Positions 18,269 to 27,036 of a DNA stretch of 38,721 bases are shown in pieces (position 1 is the first letter of the stretch; each line of letters opens with the position of its first letter). The stretch spans positions 1 through 38,721 of the forward strand of contig JAFLTN010000007.1 of NCBI GenBank assembly GCA_022510445.1. Reading direction: 5' to 3'. The notes beneath the pieces were generated by a model, which had not been told where the DNA came from, made no database searches, and saw nothing but the letters and a program-made list of their open reading frames with translations. Both the position numbers and the translations under genes were made by a program. This stretch comes from Muribaculaceae bacterium (lineage in GTDB: Bacteria; Bacteroidota; Bacteroidia; Bacteroidales; Muribaculaceae).

Positions 18269-18982
18269 TTAATCTCTGCCTCCTCCAAAGATTCTTAAGA
18301 GGAAAAGGAAAAGATTTATAAAGTCTAAATAGAGGTTCAAAGCTCCCATTGTGGCGAGCTTATCTGTCATCTGAGGATCAAGGTTGGCAGCTGCCAATCT
18401 TTTGACTGTCTGGGTGTCCCATGCTGTCAGGCCTGTGAACAAAAGAACCCCTACAATTGAGATTATCCATTCCAGTGCACTACTTTTAAGGAAGATGTTC
18501 ACTACTATGGCAATGATTAATCCCCATAGAGCCATCACAAGGTATGTGCCAATCTTAGAAAGATCCGATTTTGTGAAATAACCATAGATCGACATGGCTC
18601 CGAATGTACCGGCTGTTATAAAGAAGGTATAGACTATTGTTCCAAGTTTATAGACTATAAATATCGGAGCGAGCCAAACACCCATAACAGCAGAAAAAAT
18701 GCAGAAAAGTAGCAGACATGTGGCTGTGCTCATTCTGGTGAGACGAGCTGGAATCATGAAAGCCATCACAAGCATTCCGATGAATAGACCCCAGAATACA
18801 ATCTGATTGCCAAAAATAAATTGCATAGCTGCCTGACTTGAGGCAACACCCAACGCACAGAAAGCTGAAATCAACATCCCTATGAACATTCTGACATAGA
18901 CACGTTTCATTACAGAATTTGTCTGTGTTGTCACTGCATTCTGCCCGTAATAAGGCGGAGGTGTCATGTTTTTGTATTCCAT
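18269..18982 (-). CDS. Bax inhibitor-1 / YccA family membrane protein
   Basis: This 237-aa protein has about seven transmembrane segments. It opens with a short Pro/Tyr-rich cytoplasmic tail (TPPPYYGQNAVTTQTNS) followed by VMKRVYVRMFIGMLISAFCAL. The family-typical GLTAWDTQTVKRL segment and the C-terminal ALNLYLDFINLFLFLLRIFGGGRD are both present. Relatives (BsYetJ, E. coli YccA/YbhL) are inner-membrane proteins; some act as pH-dependent calcium leak channels and YccA modulates FtsH. Its role here is unknown. It follows argS by 80 bp with no visible promoter of its own, so it may be co-transcribed with argS. Confidence 0.92.
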   Translation of the reverse strand: MEYKNMTPPPYYGQNAVTTQTNSVMKRVYVRMFIGMLISAFCALGVASSQAAMQFIFGNQIVFWGLFIGMLVMAFMIPARLTRMSTATCLLLFCIFSAVMGVWLAPIFIVYKLGTIVYTFFITAGTFGAMSIYGYFTKSDLSKIGTYLVMALWGLIIAIVVNIFLKSSALEWIISIVGVLLFTGLTAWDTQTVKRLAAANLDPQMTDKLATMGALNLYLDFINLFLFLLRIFGGGRD

Positions 18983-19062
18983 TTTTTATTAGATTTGTTA
19001 ATCGTTGAATCGAAATTTGTTTTTATATTAGACTGCAAGAAGTGTGCCAGGTTTATTTTTTA

Positions 19063-20838
19063 TCACATTCTCTCCGGCATTTCCATTCCTAAAAGAGAGG
19101 CTGCTGTCTTAAGGGTTCTTCCCACAACCTCCGAAATCAAAAGTCTAAGATACTTGACTTGTGTATTTTCTTCTTTTAAAATCGGATAATCGTGATAGAA
19201 CTGGTTGTATTCTTTGGCAAGATCATAACAATAATTTGCAATTAAGGCCGGAGAATAATTTTTTCCTGCCTCTTTTACTATATTGGGGAAATCTGCAATT
19301 TTTTGAATCAGAGCTGATTCCTTTTCATTTGGAAGAACTCCGGCCTCTACTTCCGGATTATTGATTCCTGATTTCCTTACAACTGAACGGATTCTTGCAT
19401 AGGTATATTGCAAGAATGGCCCCGTATTTCCATTGAAATCTATTGATTCTTTGGGATTAAAGAGCATGTTCTTCTTGGGATCAACCTTGAGCAGGAAATA
19501 TTTCAAAGCACCGAGACCTACCATTCTGGCTATTTCTGAAGCTTCTTCCTCTGTCATATCTACAAACCTTTCGGCCGAAGCCTCCTTGGCATCGCTGATC
19601 ATTTTATCAATAAGGTCATCGGCATCAACTACTGTTCCTTCCCTCGACTTCATTTTCCCCTCCGGAAGTTCTACCATTCCATAAGAAAAATGAGTCAGGT
19701 CTTTGCCCCATTTGAAGCCCAGTTTGTCTAAGATAAGAGCGAGAACCTGAAAATGATAATTCTGTTCATTGCCGACAACATATATCATTTTGTCTATTGG
19801 GAAATCCTGATAACGGAGTTTGGCGGTTCCAATATCCTGGGTCATATAGACAGAGGTTCCGTCGCTTCTTAAAAGCAATTTATGGTCAAGACCGTCCTGT
19901 GTAAGATCTGCCCAGACAGAACCGTCCTCCTTACGATACATAATACCTTTCTCTATGCCGTCCAATACAAGATCCTTGCCTTCCAAATAGGTGTCTGATT
20001 CGTAATAAATCTTATCAAAATTTACCCCGAGTCGGCCATAAGTTTCATTAAAGCCCTCATATACCCAGTTGTTCATAGTTTCCCAAAGTTTTCTTACTTC
20101 AGGATCGCCGGCTTCCCATTTTCTCAGCATTTCACGAGCCTCAAGCATAAGAGGGGAGGAAGATTCAGCCTCTTCTTTGGTCATTCCCTTAGAAATCAGT
20201 TCTTCTATTTCTTTTTTAAAATGTTTGTCAAATTCCACGTAAAAATCCCCGATCAGGTGATCTCCTTTTTTCCCTGAAGACTTAGGAGTCGCTCCGTTTC
20301 CCCATTTTTTCCAGGCAAGCATCGACTTGCATATGTGGATGCCCCTATCATTGACAATGTTAGTCTTGACTACTTTTTTTCCGTTAGCCTCAAGAATTTT
20401 TGAAAGTGAATATCCCAAAAGGTTATTTCTTACATGTCCGAGATGCAAAGGTTTGTTTGTATTCGGAGAGGAATATTCCACCATTACCAATTCTGAGTCT
20501 TTATCAGCGGCCGTAATGCCGAAATTTTCATTGCCGGCAATAGTTTTTAAAATATTCACCCAGTATTCCGGATTAATTGTGATATTCAAGAAACCTTTCA
20601 CCACATTGAAGCTCTTGACTGCCGGCTCATTTTTTACAAGCCGTTCACCAATTTCTGAAGCTGTGGATTCCGGAGATTTTCGTGAAACTTTGAGAAAGGG
20701 GAAAACAACAATTGTGAGATTTCCCTCAAATTCTTTTCTTGTGGCCTGCGGCACAATTTCTGATTCTTTCACATCTGCTCCGTAAAGCGATTTTAATGCA
20801 TTACTTACACCTGCTGAGATAACCTTTTCTATTGCCAT
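19063..20838 (-). CDS. argS: Arginyl-tRNA synthetase
   Basis: ArgRS charges tRNA-Arg with arginine, a class I synthetase acting in the cytoplasm. I place the start at 20838 (MAIEKVISAGVSNAL, 591 aa) because family homology begins there; the ORF-track start at 20877 adds 13 unlikely residues. The N-terminal additional domain covers residues 1-~110. The HIGH motif appears as LHLGHVRN near residue 133, and KMSKS as GKMKSREG near 394. The anticodon-binding DALR domain ends the protein with LGMEMPERM. KMSKS variants are common in this family and do not imply loss of activity. Confidence 0.96.
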   Translation of the reverse strand: MAIEKVISAGVSNALKSLYGADVKESEIVPQATRKEFEGNLTIVVFPFLKVSRKSPESTASEIGERLVKNEPAVKSFNVVKGFLNITINPEYWVNILKTIAGNENFGITAADKDSELVMVEYSSPNTNKPLHLGHVRNNLLGYSLSKILEANGKKVVKTNIVNDRGIHICKSMLAWKKWGNGATPKSSGKKGDHLIGDFYVEFDKHFKKEIEELISKGMTKEEAESSSPLMLEAREMLRKWEAGDPEVRKLWETMNNWVYEGFNETYGRLGVNFDKIYYESDTYLEGKDLVLDGIEKGIMYRKEDGSVWADLTQDGLDHKLLLRSDGTSVYMTQDIGTAKLRYQDFPIDKMIYVVGNEQNYHFQVLALILDKLGFKWGKDLTHFSYGMVELPEGKMKSREGTVVDADDLIDKMISDAKEASAERFVDMTEEEASEIARMVGLGALKYFLLKVDPKKNMLFNPKESIDFNGNTGPFLQYTYARIRSVVRKSGINNPEVEAGVLPNEKESALIQKIADFPNIVKEAGKNYSPALIANYCYDLAKEYNQFYHDYPILKEENTQVKYLRLLISEVVGRTLKTAASLLGMEMPERM

Positions 20839-20912
20839 TACTTTGTAGAAATTAATTCTCTTTTCTTTGAACCTCATTCCATAATGAAGTTAATTCCATG
20901 AGGACTTAGATG

Positions 20913-20920
20913 CAAAGTTA
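20913..20920 (-). promoter_or_regulatory. Candidate argS promoter -7 element (TAACTTTG)
   Basis: TAACTTTG on the minus strand matches TAnnTTTG and lies 75 bp upstream of the chosen argS start. The only upstream TTG-type box is at about 24 bp, longer than usual, so support is partial. Confidence 0.45.
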
Positions 20921-20983
20921 ATCAAATTCCTTCTATCAGGAAGCCAACATTAGATTTTTCCCAAAAAACTTATTATTTGTCAC

Positions 20984-21020
20984 AAAAAATTAAGGGTGTA
21001 TCAATTTTGTTGACACACCC
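20984..21020 (-). terminator. Terminator of the HU gene
   Basis: GGGTGT and ACACCC pair around an inner CAA/TTG stem with a short internal loop. In the minus direction the hairpin is followed by TTAATTTTTTG. It lies about 24 bp after the HU stop codon. Confidence 0.7.
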
Positions 21021-21043
21021 CATTATCTTTAAGATAATAACAA

Positions 21044-21307
21044 TTATTTCCCAAGTTCAGCAGCCGGTTTGAATTTAACAACTTTACGTGCCTTGATCTG
21101 AATTTTCTCTTTAGTTCTGGGATTGATGCCGCTTCTTTCAGGTTTTTCAACCATTGCAAATGTACCGAATCCGATAAGTCTGACAGTGTCGTCGTTTGCG
21201 AGCGCCTGCTCAATAGATTCGAGGCATGCGTCCAAAGCAGCTTTTGCAGCAACTTTGTTTAATCCTGCTTTAGCAGCGATTTCGTTGATAAGATCTCCTT
21301 TATTCAT
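21044..21307 (-). CDS. hup: HU-family DNA-binding protein
   Basis: This 87-aa histone-like protein has normal HU length. It begins MNKGDLINEIAAKAGLNK, the dimerising helical part. It contains the family signature GFGTFAMVEKPERSGINPRTKEKIQIKA, where the RSGINPRT arm inserts into the DNA minor groove, and ends KVVKFKPAAELGK. It should act as a nucleoid-compacting homodimer or heterodimer. Which of the several HU paralogs of Bacteroidales it represents cannot be told. It is monocistronic, with its own terminator and a candidate promoter directly upstream. Confidence 0.95.
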   Translation of the reverse strand: MNKGDLINEIAAKAGLNKVAAKAALDACLESIEQALANDDTVRLIGFGTFAMVEKPERSGINPRTKEKIQIKARKVVKFKPAAELGK

Positions 21308-21331
21308 GTCTGTTAATTTTTAAAAGTCTGA

Positions 21332-21339
21332 CAAATATA
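21332..21339 (-). promoter_or_regulatory. Candidate HU promoter -7 element (TATATTTG)
   Basis: TATATTTG on the minus strand fits TAnnTTTG and lies 24 bp before the HU start codon. No convincing TTTG sits 19-21 bp further upstream in the very AT-rich flank. Confidence 0.45.
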
Positions 21340-21616
21340 CAACTATATTTTTTATTCTTTATAATTTTTCCTACATTTTTATAAAAATTATATACAATTT
21401 AACTTTCTAAACTTTCTTTAACTATAATGACGGAACTTGGTAAAATTCACCGAGAAACAATCTCTTTATGAAAAAAATAAGAAATGGAAGGGTCTTGAGA
21501 AACATCGGACTCATTTATTCAGATATGTGTAATGAGTATGGAATGTAGCCTAAAGCAGAGAATAAATCTTTAAGAAATTTGAAGAAAAGACCCACAAAAT
21601 TCTCCTTCATGTTAAG

Positions 21617-21624
21617 TAACTTTG
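21617..21624 (+). promoter_or_regulatory. Candidate promoter -7 element (TAACTTTG) of the DUF3109 gene
   Basis: TAACTTTG matches TAnnTTTG and places the transcript start near 21631, 14 nt before the ATG at 21645. This lies downstream of the ORF-track start and so helps decide the true start. No good TTTG was found 19-21 bp upstream. Confidence 0.45.
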
Positions 21625-21644
21625 CATTCATAAATTCAATAGAT

Positions 21645-22229
21645 ATGTTTCTCATCAAAGACACGCTGGTTTCCCTGGATCTTATTGAACGATTTTTCGT
21701 GTGCGATCTTGATGTTTGTCTTGGTCAATGCTGCGTAGAAGGCGATGCCGGAGCTCCCTTGCTGGAAGAAGAACGAGACAATATAGAAAAGAACCTCGAT
21801 AAAATTTTAGAGTTGCTTACCCCATCAGGAAAAAAGGCTGTGATTCAGGACGGAGTTTCCTATCTCGATTCGGATGGGGATCTTGTGACAATGCTGATTG
21901 AGGGTTGTAATTGCGCATATTCAATTTTTGATGAAGAGGGAAAATGTCTTTGTGCATTGGAAAAAGGATATCGTGAAAACAAATTGCCTCAGTTAAAACC
22001 ATCTTCCTGCCATCTTTATCCTGTTAGATTAAGTAAAATCGGAGAAATGACGGGGGTGAACCTACACAGATGGAAAATTTGTAAGGCCGCAGAGAAAAAA
22101 GGTGAAAAGTTAGGCATTAGGGCTTATGAATTCCTAAAGGAACCTTTGATAAGAAAATTTGGCATTGAATGGTATGAAGAATTATGTAAAATAGCAAAAG
22201 AATGGCTTGCACAGAAAAAAAATAAATAA
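21645..22229 (+). CDS. DUF3109 family cysteine-rich protein
   Basis: The protein is 194 aa from the start I prefer (MFLIKDTLVSLDLIERFFVCDL). This matches the conserved family N-terminus and follows a candidate -7 element; the ORF-track start at 21579 adds 22 non-family residues. Cysteines occur in clusters typical of the family: CDLDVCLGQCCVEGDAGAP, CNCAYSIFDEEGKCLCALE, SSCHLYP and WKICKAA. The pattern is related to YkgJ-type metal or Fe-S binding domains, so metal binding is likely. No biochemical function is known to me. It converges on the cardiolipin synthase gene with only 11 bp between stop codons. Confidence 0.9.
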   Translation: MFLIKDTLVSLDLIERFFVCDLDVCLGQCCVEGDAGAPLLEEERDNIEKNLDKILELLTPSGKKAVIQDGVSYLDSDGDLVTMLIEGCNCAYSIFDEEGKCLCALEKGYRENKLPQLKPSSCHLYPVRLSKIGEMTGVNLHRWKICKAAEKKGEKLGIRAYEFLKEPLIRKFGIEWYEELCKIAKEWLAQKKNK

Positions 22230-22240
22230 TTTTTTATTTC

Positions 22241-23686
22241 TCAAAGTATCGGGGAAACAAGTCTTAATAAAGATTCGAGAAAACGATGAGATAATGGTCT
22301 TTTCCTCCATTTCTCCTTCTGAAGCTTTTCACACTGTTTCATATCTTCATAGAAGATATCCCTCATTTTACTATTTACTTCCGAGTCCAGAATAAACAGA
22401 TTACATTCAAAATTGTTTTCAAAACTTCTGAAATCAAAATTTGTGGAACCGGCTGTCACCAGGTCATCATCTATTATCATTGCTTTAGCATGCAACATAC
22501 CGGGCTGATAAAGGTAAATCTTGATTCCGGCAGCAAGGCATTGAGTTATATAGGAAAAAGAGGCATAATGCAGCAAAAGGCTGTCAGTATGAGCCGGCAT
22601 CATTATCCTCACATCAATATTCGAAAGAGCCGCCGCCTGGAGAGCGTTAAAGAGGGCATCTGTCGGAAGGAAATATGGTGTCTGAATCCAGATCAGACGT
22701 TTCGCAGAAGTTATTGCCTTAAGGAACATCAAGGAAAGATTATCCCATTTACTAATGGGACCCCCAGTGACTAACTGGATACCTCTTTCATTTTTTTGTT
22801 CCTCTTTCGTGTTTTGCAGCGATGGAATATAGGGTTCCTTTTCTTGAAAATTCCAATCAACAAAAAACGAATATGTCAAAGATTCTACTATGTCGCCTTT
22901 TACCCTGAAATGGGTATCTCGCCACACTTCAGAGGATGGCCCCTGACCATAAGCATAGCGGTCTGCGATATTCATTCCTCCGATATATCCGGTTTCCTCG
23001 TCAATTACAACTATTTTACGGTGGTTTCTCCAATTTATCCTATTGGCAAACTGGGGAAAATTAACTCTGAAAAAAGGACGCACTTCAACTCCCCCCTCTC
23101 TCATTTTTTTAAAAAATTTATTACTTGCCGAGAAACTTCCTACATGATCATAGATAACCTTGACATCAATCCCCTCTCTGGCTTTTCGTATCAATATATC
23201 AGAAATTTCGCTACCAATTTTATCGTCAAGGAAAATGTAGTATTGAAGATAAATAGATCTGACTGCTTTATTCAGATCAATTTTTAAAGATTCAAACTTT
23301 GAAGGACCATCTGTAAAGATGTTGATTTCATTATTATAGGTCAAGGGGTAACCTCCAACTTGTGTACCTAATATTACAAGGTTTTTCTGCTTTTTATTAA
23401 GATTTGTATCCTGCAGTTTAACTCTGGAGGTCTGGACAGAATGTTGAAGGCGCCTCCGGTTTGCTTGAGAGAGCATTTCGCCCCTCATGCTCCTTCCGAA
23501 AAAAAGATAAAAGATTAAACCGATACCGGGAAGAAAAATCAAAGCAATCACCCATGAAAGAGCACGGATAGGATTCCTGTTTTCCCGTAGCACAAGCACA
23601 ACGGATGTAATTACAATAACAAAATACAGAATCACAACCAGAAAAATAAACCAGCTGCTTAAATGTATCGTTTCAGGTATGTGCAT
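22241..23686 (-). CDS. cls: Cardiolipin synthase (phospholipase D family)
   Basis: The enzyme makes cardiolipin by phosphatidyl transfer between two phosphatidylglycerol molecules at the inner membrane. The 481-aa protein has two N-terminal membrane helices (residues ~10-35 and ~40-65) with the PLDc_N linker RNPIRALSWVIALIFLPGIGLIFY. Two HKD catalytic motifs follow: NHRKIVVIDEETGYIGGMN near residue 222 and LHAKAMIIDDDLVTAGSTNFD near 398. Length and topology match ClsA-type enzymes. It is apparently monocistronic and lies just downstream of the ribosomal operon terminator in the same orientation. Confidence 0.95.
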   Translation of the reverse strand: MHIPETIHLSSWFIFLVVILYFVIVITSVVLVLRENRNPIRALSWVIALIFLPGIGLIFYLFFGRSMRGEMLSQANRRRLQHSVQTSRVKLQDTNLNKKQKNLVILGTQVGGYPLTYNNEINIFTDGPSKFESLKIDLNKAVRSIYLQYYIFLDDKIGSEISDILIRKAREGIDVKVIYDHVGSFSASNKFFKKMREGGVEVRPFFRVNFPQFANRINWRNHRKIVVIDEETGYIGGMNIADRYAYGQGPSSEVWRDTHFRVKGDIVESLTYSFFVDWNFQEKEPYIPSLQNTKEEQKNERGIQLVTGGPISKWDNLSLMFLKAITSAKRLIWIQTPYFLPTDALFNALQAAALSNIDVRIMMPAHTDSLLLHYASFSYITQCLAAGIKIYLYQPGMLHAKAMIIDDDLVTAGSTNFDFRSFENNFECNLFILDSEVNSKMRDIFYEDMKQCEKLQKEKWRKRPLSHRFLESLLRLVSPIL

Positions 23687-23733
23687 TTATATTCTGACAA
23701 TAGTAATACAACGCTAATTTATAAAAAATAGAC

Positions 23734-23767
23734 TAAAAAAGCAAAGCGACAGCCATTGGCCGTCGCT
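23734..23767 (-). terminator. Terminator of the ribosomal protein superoperon
   Basis: AGCGAC-A-GCC / GGC-C-GTCGCT forms a strong stem with one mismatch and a 3-nt loop. In the minus direction it is followed by TTTGCTTTTTTAG. It lies 24 bp after the rplQ stop codon. Confidence 0.85.
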
Positions 23768-23791
23768 CTATTATTTTTGAACATTAGAAAC

Positions 23792-24337
23792 TTATTCTTT
23801 TGTTTCTTCTCCTGCAGTTTCAGCTTCCGGAGCAGGAGTTTCTTCCTTAACTTCCTGAACCTGAGCTTCAGCCTTAACAGCTTCCTCTGCTTTCGGAGCA
23901 GCATCAGTGTTAGTTTTCTTTTTACGGCTTCTGCGGGTGGTTTTCTCTTTCTTGGCCCCTTTAGCTTCAAGCATGATATCATTGAAATCAACAAGTTCAA
24001 TCATTGCCATTTCAGCATTGTCACCAAGACGGTGAACTGTTTTGAGGATTCTTATATATCCTCCGGGACGTTCAGCAACTTTTTCGGCAACCACGCCAAA
24101 AAGTTCCTTAACAGCTTCTTTGTTTTGCAGATAACTAAAAACAAGACGCCTGTTGGCCATATTGTCTTTCTTACAACGTGTGATAAGCGGCTCTGCGAAT
24201 ACACGTAAGGCTTTAGCCTTTGCCAAAGTCGTAAAGATTCTCTTATGGAGAATGAGAGAAATAGTGAGGTTAGTTAAAAGCGCCTCACGATGAGCCTTCT
24301 TACGACTTAGGTGGTTGAATTTTTTATTATGTCTCAT
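23792..24337 (-). CDS. rplQ: 50S ribosomal protein L17
   Basis: The L17 core (residues 1-~125, [24 protein letters not shown]) is complete and lines the exit side of the large subunit. The 181-aa protein carries an extra C-terminal tail of about 55 residues. The tail starts basic ([12 protein letters not shown]) and becomes Ala/Glu-rich and acidic ([17 protein letters not shown]). Such extensions are common in Bacteroidetes L17 and are probably disordered. It is the last gene of the operon, 6 bp after rpoA. Confidence 0.97.
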   Translation of the reverse strand: MRHNKKFNHLSRKKAHREALLTNLTISLILHKRIFTTLAKAKALRVFAEPLITRCKKDNMANRRLVFSYLQNKEAVKELFGVVAEKVAERPGGYIRILKTVHRLGDNAEMAMIELVDFNDIMLEAKGAKKEKTTRRSRKKKTNTDAAPKAEEAVKAEAQVQEVKEETPAPEAETAGEETKE

Positions 24338-24343
24338 CGTCGG

Positions 24344-25342
24344 TTATTCTTTGTCTAATTTATATTTTGAAATGTCCATTCCGAAACTCAGATTGTGATT
24401 TGCTAAGAGTTCATCAAGTTCCGTGAGAGATTTCTTGCCGAAGTTCCTAAATTTCAACAAGTCGTTTTTATTGAAGACCACGAGCTCAGCAAGAGTCTCC
24501 ACTTCAGCACTTTTCAAGCAATTCAAGGCTCTCACTGAGAGATCCATGTCGGTAAGCTTGCTCTTCAGGAGCTGACGCATATGGAGCACTTCTTCATCAA
24601 ATTCATCAACTTCGTTTTCAGTTGGAGTTTCAATGGTTATCTTCTCGTCACTGAAAAGCATAAAGTGATGAATCAGGATTTTGGAAGCTTCTTTTAGGGC
24701 ATCTTGGGGCAGAATTGATCCGTCGGTCAAAACTTCAATTATGAGTTTTTCATAATCGGTCTTTTGTTCCACGCGATAATTCTCAACTGTATACCTCACA
24801 TTCTTGATTGGAGTATAAATGGAATCAATCGCAATGAGCGTCGGATCAGAGTCGCCTAACATCTCGCGGTTTTCATCAGCAGGAACCCAGCCTCTTCCCT
24901 TGTTAACGGTAAATTCCATACGGAAACCGGCTTTTGGGTCAAGACGGCAGATTTCAAGTTCAGGATTCAAGACTTCAAAAGCTGTAAGCACTTTACCAAG
25001 ATCTCCGGCACGAACGATATCAGTTCCGGAAACTTCAATTACACCTTTTTCAGAGTCCTGGTCGGAAACTTTCTGTTTAAACCTTACCTGTTTGAGGTTC
25101 AGAATGATATTTGTTACATCCTGTCGCACTCCGGGTATAGTGTCAAGCTCATGATTAACGCCATCGATTTTAATTGAACAGATGGCATAACCACCGAGCG
25201 ACGACAGCAATATCCTACGCAAGGCATTGCCTATGGTCTGCCCATACCCCGGCTCCAAAGGCCTGAACTCGAATTTCCCGAACTTGTTGTCCGCTTCGAG
25301 CATTATCACTTTGTCGGGTTTCTGAAATGCTAATATTGGCAT
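24344..25342 (-). CDS. rpoA: DNA-directed RNA polymerase subunit alpha
   Basis: The alpha subunit nucleates RNA polymerase assembly. The 332-aa protein has the N-terminal dimerisation domain with [24 protein letters not shown], then a linker. The C-terminal HhH domain ([40 protein letters not shown]) contacts activators and upstream DNA. Length is normal. It lies 16 bp after rpsD and 6 bp before rplQ. Confidence 0.99.
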   Translation of the reverse strand: MPILAFQKPDKVIMLEADNKFGKFEFRPLEPGYGQTIGNALRRILLSSLGGYAICSIKIDGVNHELDTIPGVRQDVTNIILNLKQVRFKQKVSDQDSEKGVIEVSGTDIVRAGDLGKVLTAFEVLNPELEICRLDPKAGFRMEFTVNKGRGWVPADENREMLGDSDPTLIAIDSIYTPIKNVRYTVENYRVEQKTDYEKLIIEVLTDGSILPQDALKEASKILIHHFMLFSDEKITIETPTENEVDEFDEEVLHMRQLLKSKLTDMDLSVRALNCLKSAEVETLAELVVFNKNDLLKFRNFGKKSLTELDELLANHNLSFGMDISKYKLDKE

Positions 25343-25358
25343 GGGTTTCTATTGTTTT

Positions 25359-25964
25359 TTATTTAGAATACAATTCGACGATCAACTGTTCCTTAATATT
25401 CTCAGGGATATCTTCACGCTGAGGAACATGGAGGAATTTTCCGCCTTTTACGCTCTCATCCCATTCAATCCAGGGATATTTGCTATGATTGAAGCCTGCC
25501 AATGCATCGGCAATCACTTCAAGAGATTTTGATTTTTCTCTCACTGCCACTACATCTCCCGGTTTAACCTGGTAAGACGGGATATTGACTACTTTTCCGT
25601 TTACAGTGACATGTTTGTGAAGAACAATCTGACGAGCTGCAGGACGTGTCGGGGCGATACCAAGACGATAAACTACATTATCAAGTCTGCTTTCGAGGAG
25701 CTGAAGCAAAACTTCACCCGTAATACCTTTAGTTCTGGCTGCCTTATCGAAAAGGTTTCTGAACTGACGTTCGAGAACCCCATACATATATTTGGCTTTC
25801 TGTTTTTCACGGAGCTGGGTTCCATATTCAGAAACTTTTCTCCTGCGGTTTTGGCCATGCTGACCCGGTGGATAATTTCTTTTAGCAAGTATTTTATCCT
25901 CTCCGAAGATAGCTTCGCCGAATTTTCGTGCAATTTTGGTCTTTGGACCTGTATATCTTGCCAT
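25359..25964 (-). CDS. rpsD: 30S ribosomal protein S4
   Basis: S4 is a primary 16S rRNA binder and, in many bacteria, the repressor of its own operon. The 201-aa protein starts [20 protein letters not shown] and lacks the N-terminal zinc-binding cysteines found in the C+ form. The S4 RNA-binding domain follows ([31 protein letters not shown]). A 122-bp gap, the largest in the cluster, separates it from rpsK and carries an inverted repeat. Confidence 0.99.
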   Translation of the reverse strand: MARYTGPKTKIARKFGEAIFGEDKILAKRNYPPGQHGQNRRRKVSEYGTQLREKQKAKYMYGVLERQFRNLFDKAARTKGITGEVLLQLLESRLDNVVYRLGIAPTRPAARQIVLHKHVTVNGKVVNIPSYQVKPGDVVAVREKSKSLEVIADALAGFNHSKYPWIEWDESVKGGKFLHVPQREDIPENIKEQLIVELYSK

Positions 25965-26021
25965 TGTTTTGTGTGTTTAATTAAAGTGGGCCATATTTAT
26001 CCTTTTCCTTAGCGCAGCCGC

Positions 26022-26050
26022 GATCATCGAGAGAAAGGTGTGTGATGATC
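26022..26050 (-). promoter_or_regulatory. Inverted repeat in the rpsK-rpsD spacer (possible leader structure)
   Basis: GATCATC and GATGATC pair perfectly across a 15-nt loop in the 122-bp spacer before rpsD. Position suggests an mRNA structure acting on rpsD translation, perhaps an S4 autoregulatory site. The role is inferred only from place and shape. Confidence 0.35.
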
Positions 26051-26086
26051 TTTCGCATTCAGAAAAGGCGCTCCTGGCTTTTATTA

Positions 26087-26476
26087 TTATACTCTTCTTC
26101 TTTTAGGGGGACGACATCCATTATGTGGAAGCGGAGTAACATCAACTATCTCTGTTACTTCAATACCGGCACCATGCACTGTGCGGATTGCACTTTCACG
26201 TCCGTTGCCCGGTCCTTTCACATATGCCTTAACCTTTCTCAGGCCGAGGTCATAAGCGACTTTTGCACAATCCTGAGCTGCCATCTGAGCTGCATAAGGA
26301 GTGTTTTTCTTTGAGCCTCTGAAGCCCATCTTGCCTGCTGAACTCCAGGAGATAACCTGTCCTTCGCTATTGGCAAGACACACGATGATGTTGTTGAAAG
26401 AGCTATGTACATGAAGCTGACCGCTTGCGTCAACTTTGACATTCCTCTTTTTTGCTGCGACTGTCTTTTTTGCCAT
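26087..26476 (-). CDS. rpsK: 30S ribosomal protein S11
   Basis: S11 forms part of the 30S platform beside the E site. The 129-aa protein shows the core [21 protein letters not shown] and the highly conserved C-terminus [17 protein letters not shown]. The basic N-terminal stretch [15 protein letters not shown] is usual for the group. It lies 9 bp after rpsM. Confidence 0.99.
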   Translation of the reverse strand: MAKKTVAAKKRNVKVDASGQLHVHSSFNNIIVCLANSEGQVISWSSAGKMGFRGSKKNTPYAAQMAAQDCAKVAYDLGLRKVKAYVKGPGNGRESAIRTVHGAGIEVTEIVDVTPLPHNGCRPPKRRRV

Positions 26477-26485
26477 ACTTTAATT

Positions 26486-26866
26486 TTATTTAGTAGCTTT
26501 CTTCTTATTTGCAACCGTCTTTTTACGTCCCTTTCTGGTACGTGCGTTGTTCTTTGTGCTCTGGCCACGAACCGGCAAACCGATACGATGTCTGATTCCA
26601 CGGTAACAACCAATGTCCATAAGGCGTTTAATGTTCAATTGAATTTCTGAGCGGAGGTCTCCTTCTACTTTATATTCATTCTGAATAACCTCACGCACTG
26701 CTGCAGCTTCAGCATCTGTCCAATCCTGAACTTTTGTGTCAAGATTAACTCCCGCCTTGTTCAAGATTGTCTTAGCAGCACTTCTGCCTATTCCATAAAT
26801 ATAGGTCAAGGCAATTTCTCCTCTTTTGTTTTGTGGCAAATCAACGCCAACTATTCTTACTGCCAT
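26486..26866 (-). CDS. rpsM: 30S ribosomal protein S13
   Basis: S13 sits in the 30S head and forms intersubunit bridges. The 126-aa protein starts [27 protein letters not shown] (helix-two-turn-helix region). It contains the signature [26 protein letters not shown] and ends in a basic tail ([12 protein letters not shown]). A 39-bp gap with a possible internal promoter element separates it from rpmJ. Confidence 0.99.
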   Translation of the reverse strand: MAVRIVGVDLPQNKRGEIALTYIYGIGRSAAKTILNKAGVNLDTKVQDWTDAEAAAVREVIQNEYKVEGDLRSEIQLNIKRLMDIGCYRGIRHRIGLPVRGQSTKNNARTRKGRKKTVANKKKATK

Positions 26867-26891
26867 ATCTGGTTTCTAATGTTTTATTTTG

Positions 26892-26899
26892 CAAAGGTA
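26892..26899 (-). promoter_or_regulatory. Candidate internal promoter element (TACCTTTG) before rpsM
   Basis: TACCTTTG on the minus strand matches the Bacteroidetes -7 consensus and lies 26 bp before the rpsM ATG, in a gap longer than most in the operon. No TTTG is found at the ideal distance upstream. Confidence 0.4.
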
Positions 26900-26905
26900 A
26901 TGAAA

Positions 26906-27022
26906 TTATCCTTGACGTTGTTTAAATTTAGGGTTCTTCTTGTTAATTACGTATAACCTGCCTTTGCGGCGCACTATCTTACAGTCTGCGCTGCGCTTTT
27001 TAATTGATGCTCTTACTTTCAT
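26906..27022 (-). CDS. rpmJ: 50S ribosomal protein L36
   Basis: This 38-aa gene is too short for the ORF track. The reading frame gives [20 protein letters not shown] and ends [12 protein letters not shown], a clear L36. Only one cysteine remains (C14); the other metal ligands of the zinc-binding form are absent, so this is the zinc-independent C- form. It lies 14 bp after infA and 39 bp before rpsM, the classical position. Confidence 0.97.
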   Translation of the reverse strand: MKVRASIKKRSADCKIVRRKGRLYVINKKNPKFKQRQG

Positions 27023-27036
27023 TATTTTGTTGTTTT

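Larger units (their letters stand above)
21308..21644. other. Divergent intergenic region between HU and DUF3109 genes (337 bp)
   Basis: No gene is seen here. The HU side is very AT-rich and carries the HU -7 element. The DUF3109 side carries a -7 element at 21617-21624. An inverted repeat ACTCATT / AATGAGT with a 15-nt spacer lies at 21509-21537 and could be an operator or chance. The ORF-track extension of the DUF3109 protein (21579-21644) is rejected as coding. Confidence 0.5.

Noticed and set aside
20327-20785. 152-aa + strand ORF
   Set aside because: It is the antisense shadow of argS, whose frame is fully supported by motifs.
21509-21537. Inverted repeat ACTCATT/AATGAGT as an operator
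   Set aside because: Seven base pairs with a 15-nt spacer in AT-rich DNA is within chance, and no regulator gene is nearby.
22796-23287. 163-aa + strand ORF
   Set aside because: It is antisense to cls, including the first HKD motif region, and is a shadow ORF.
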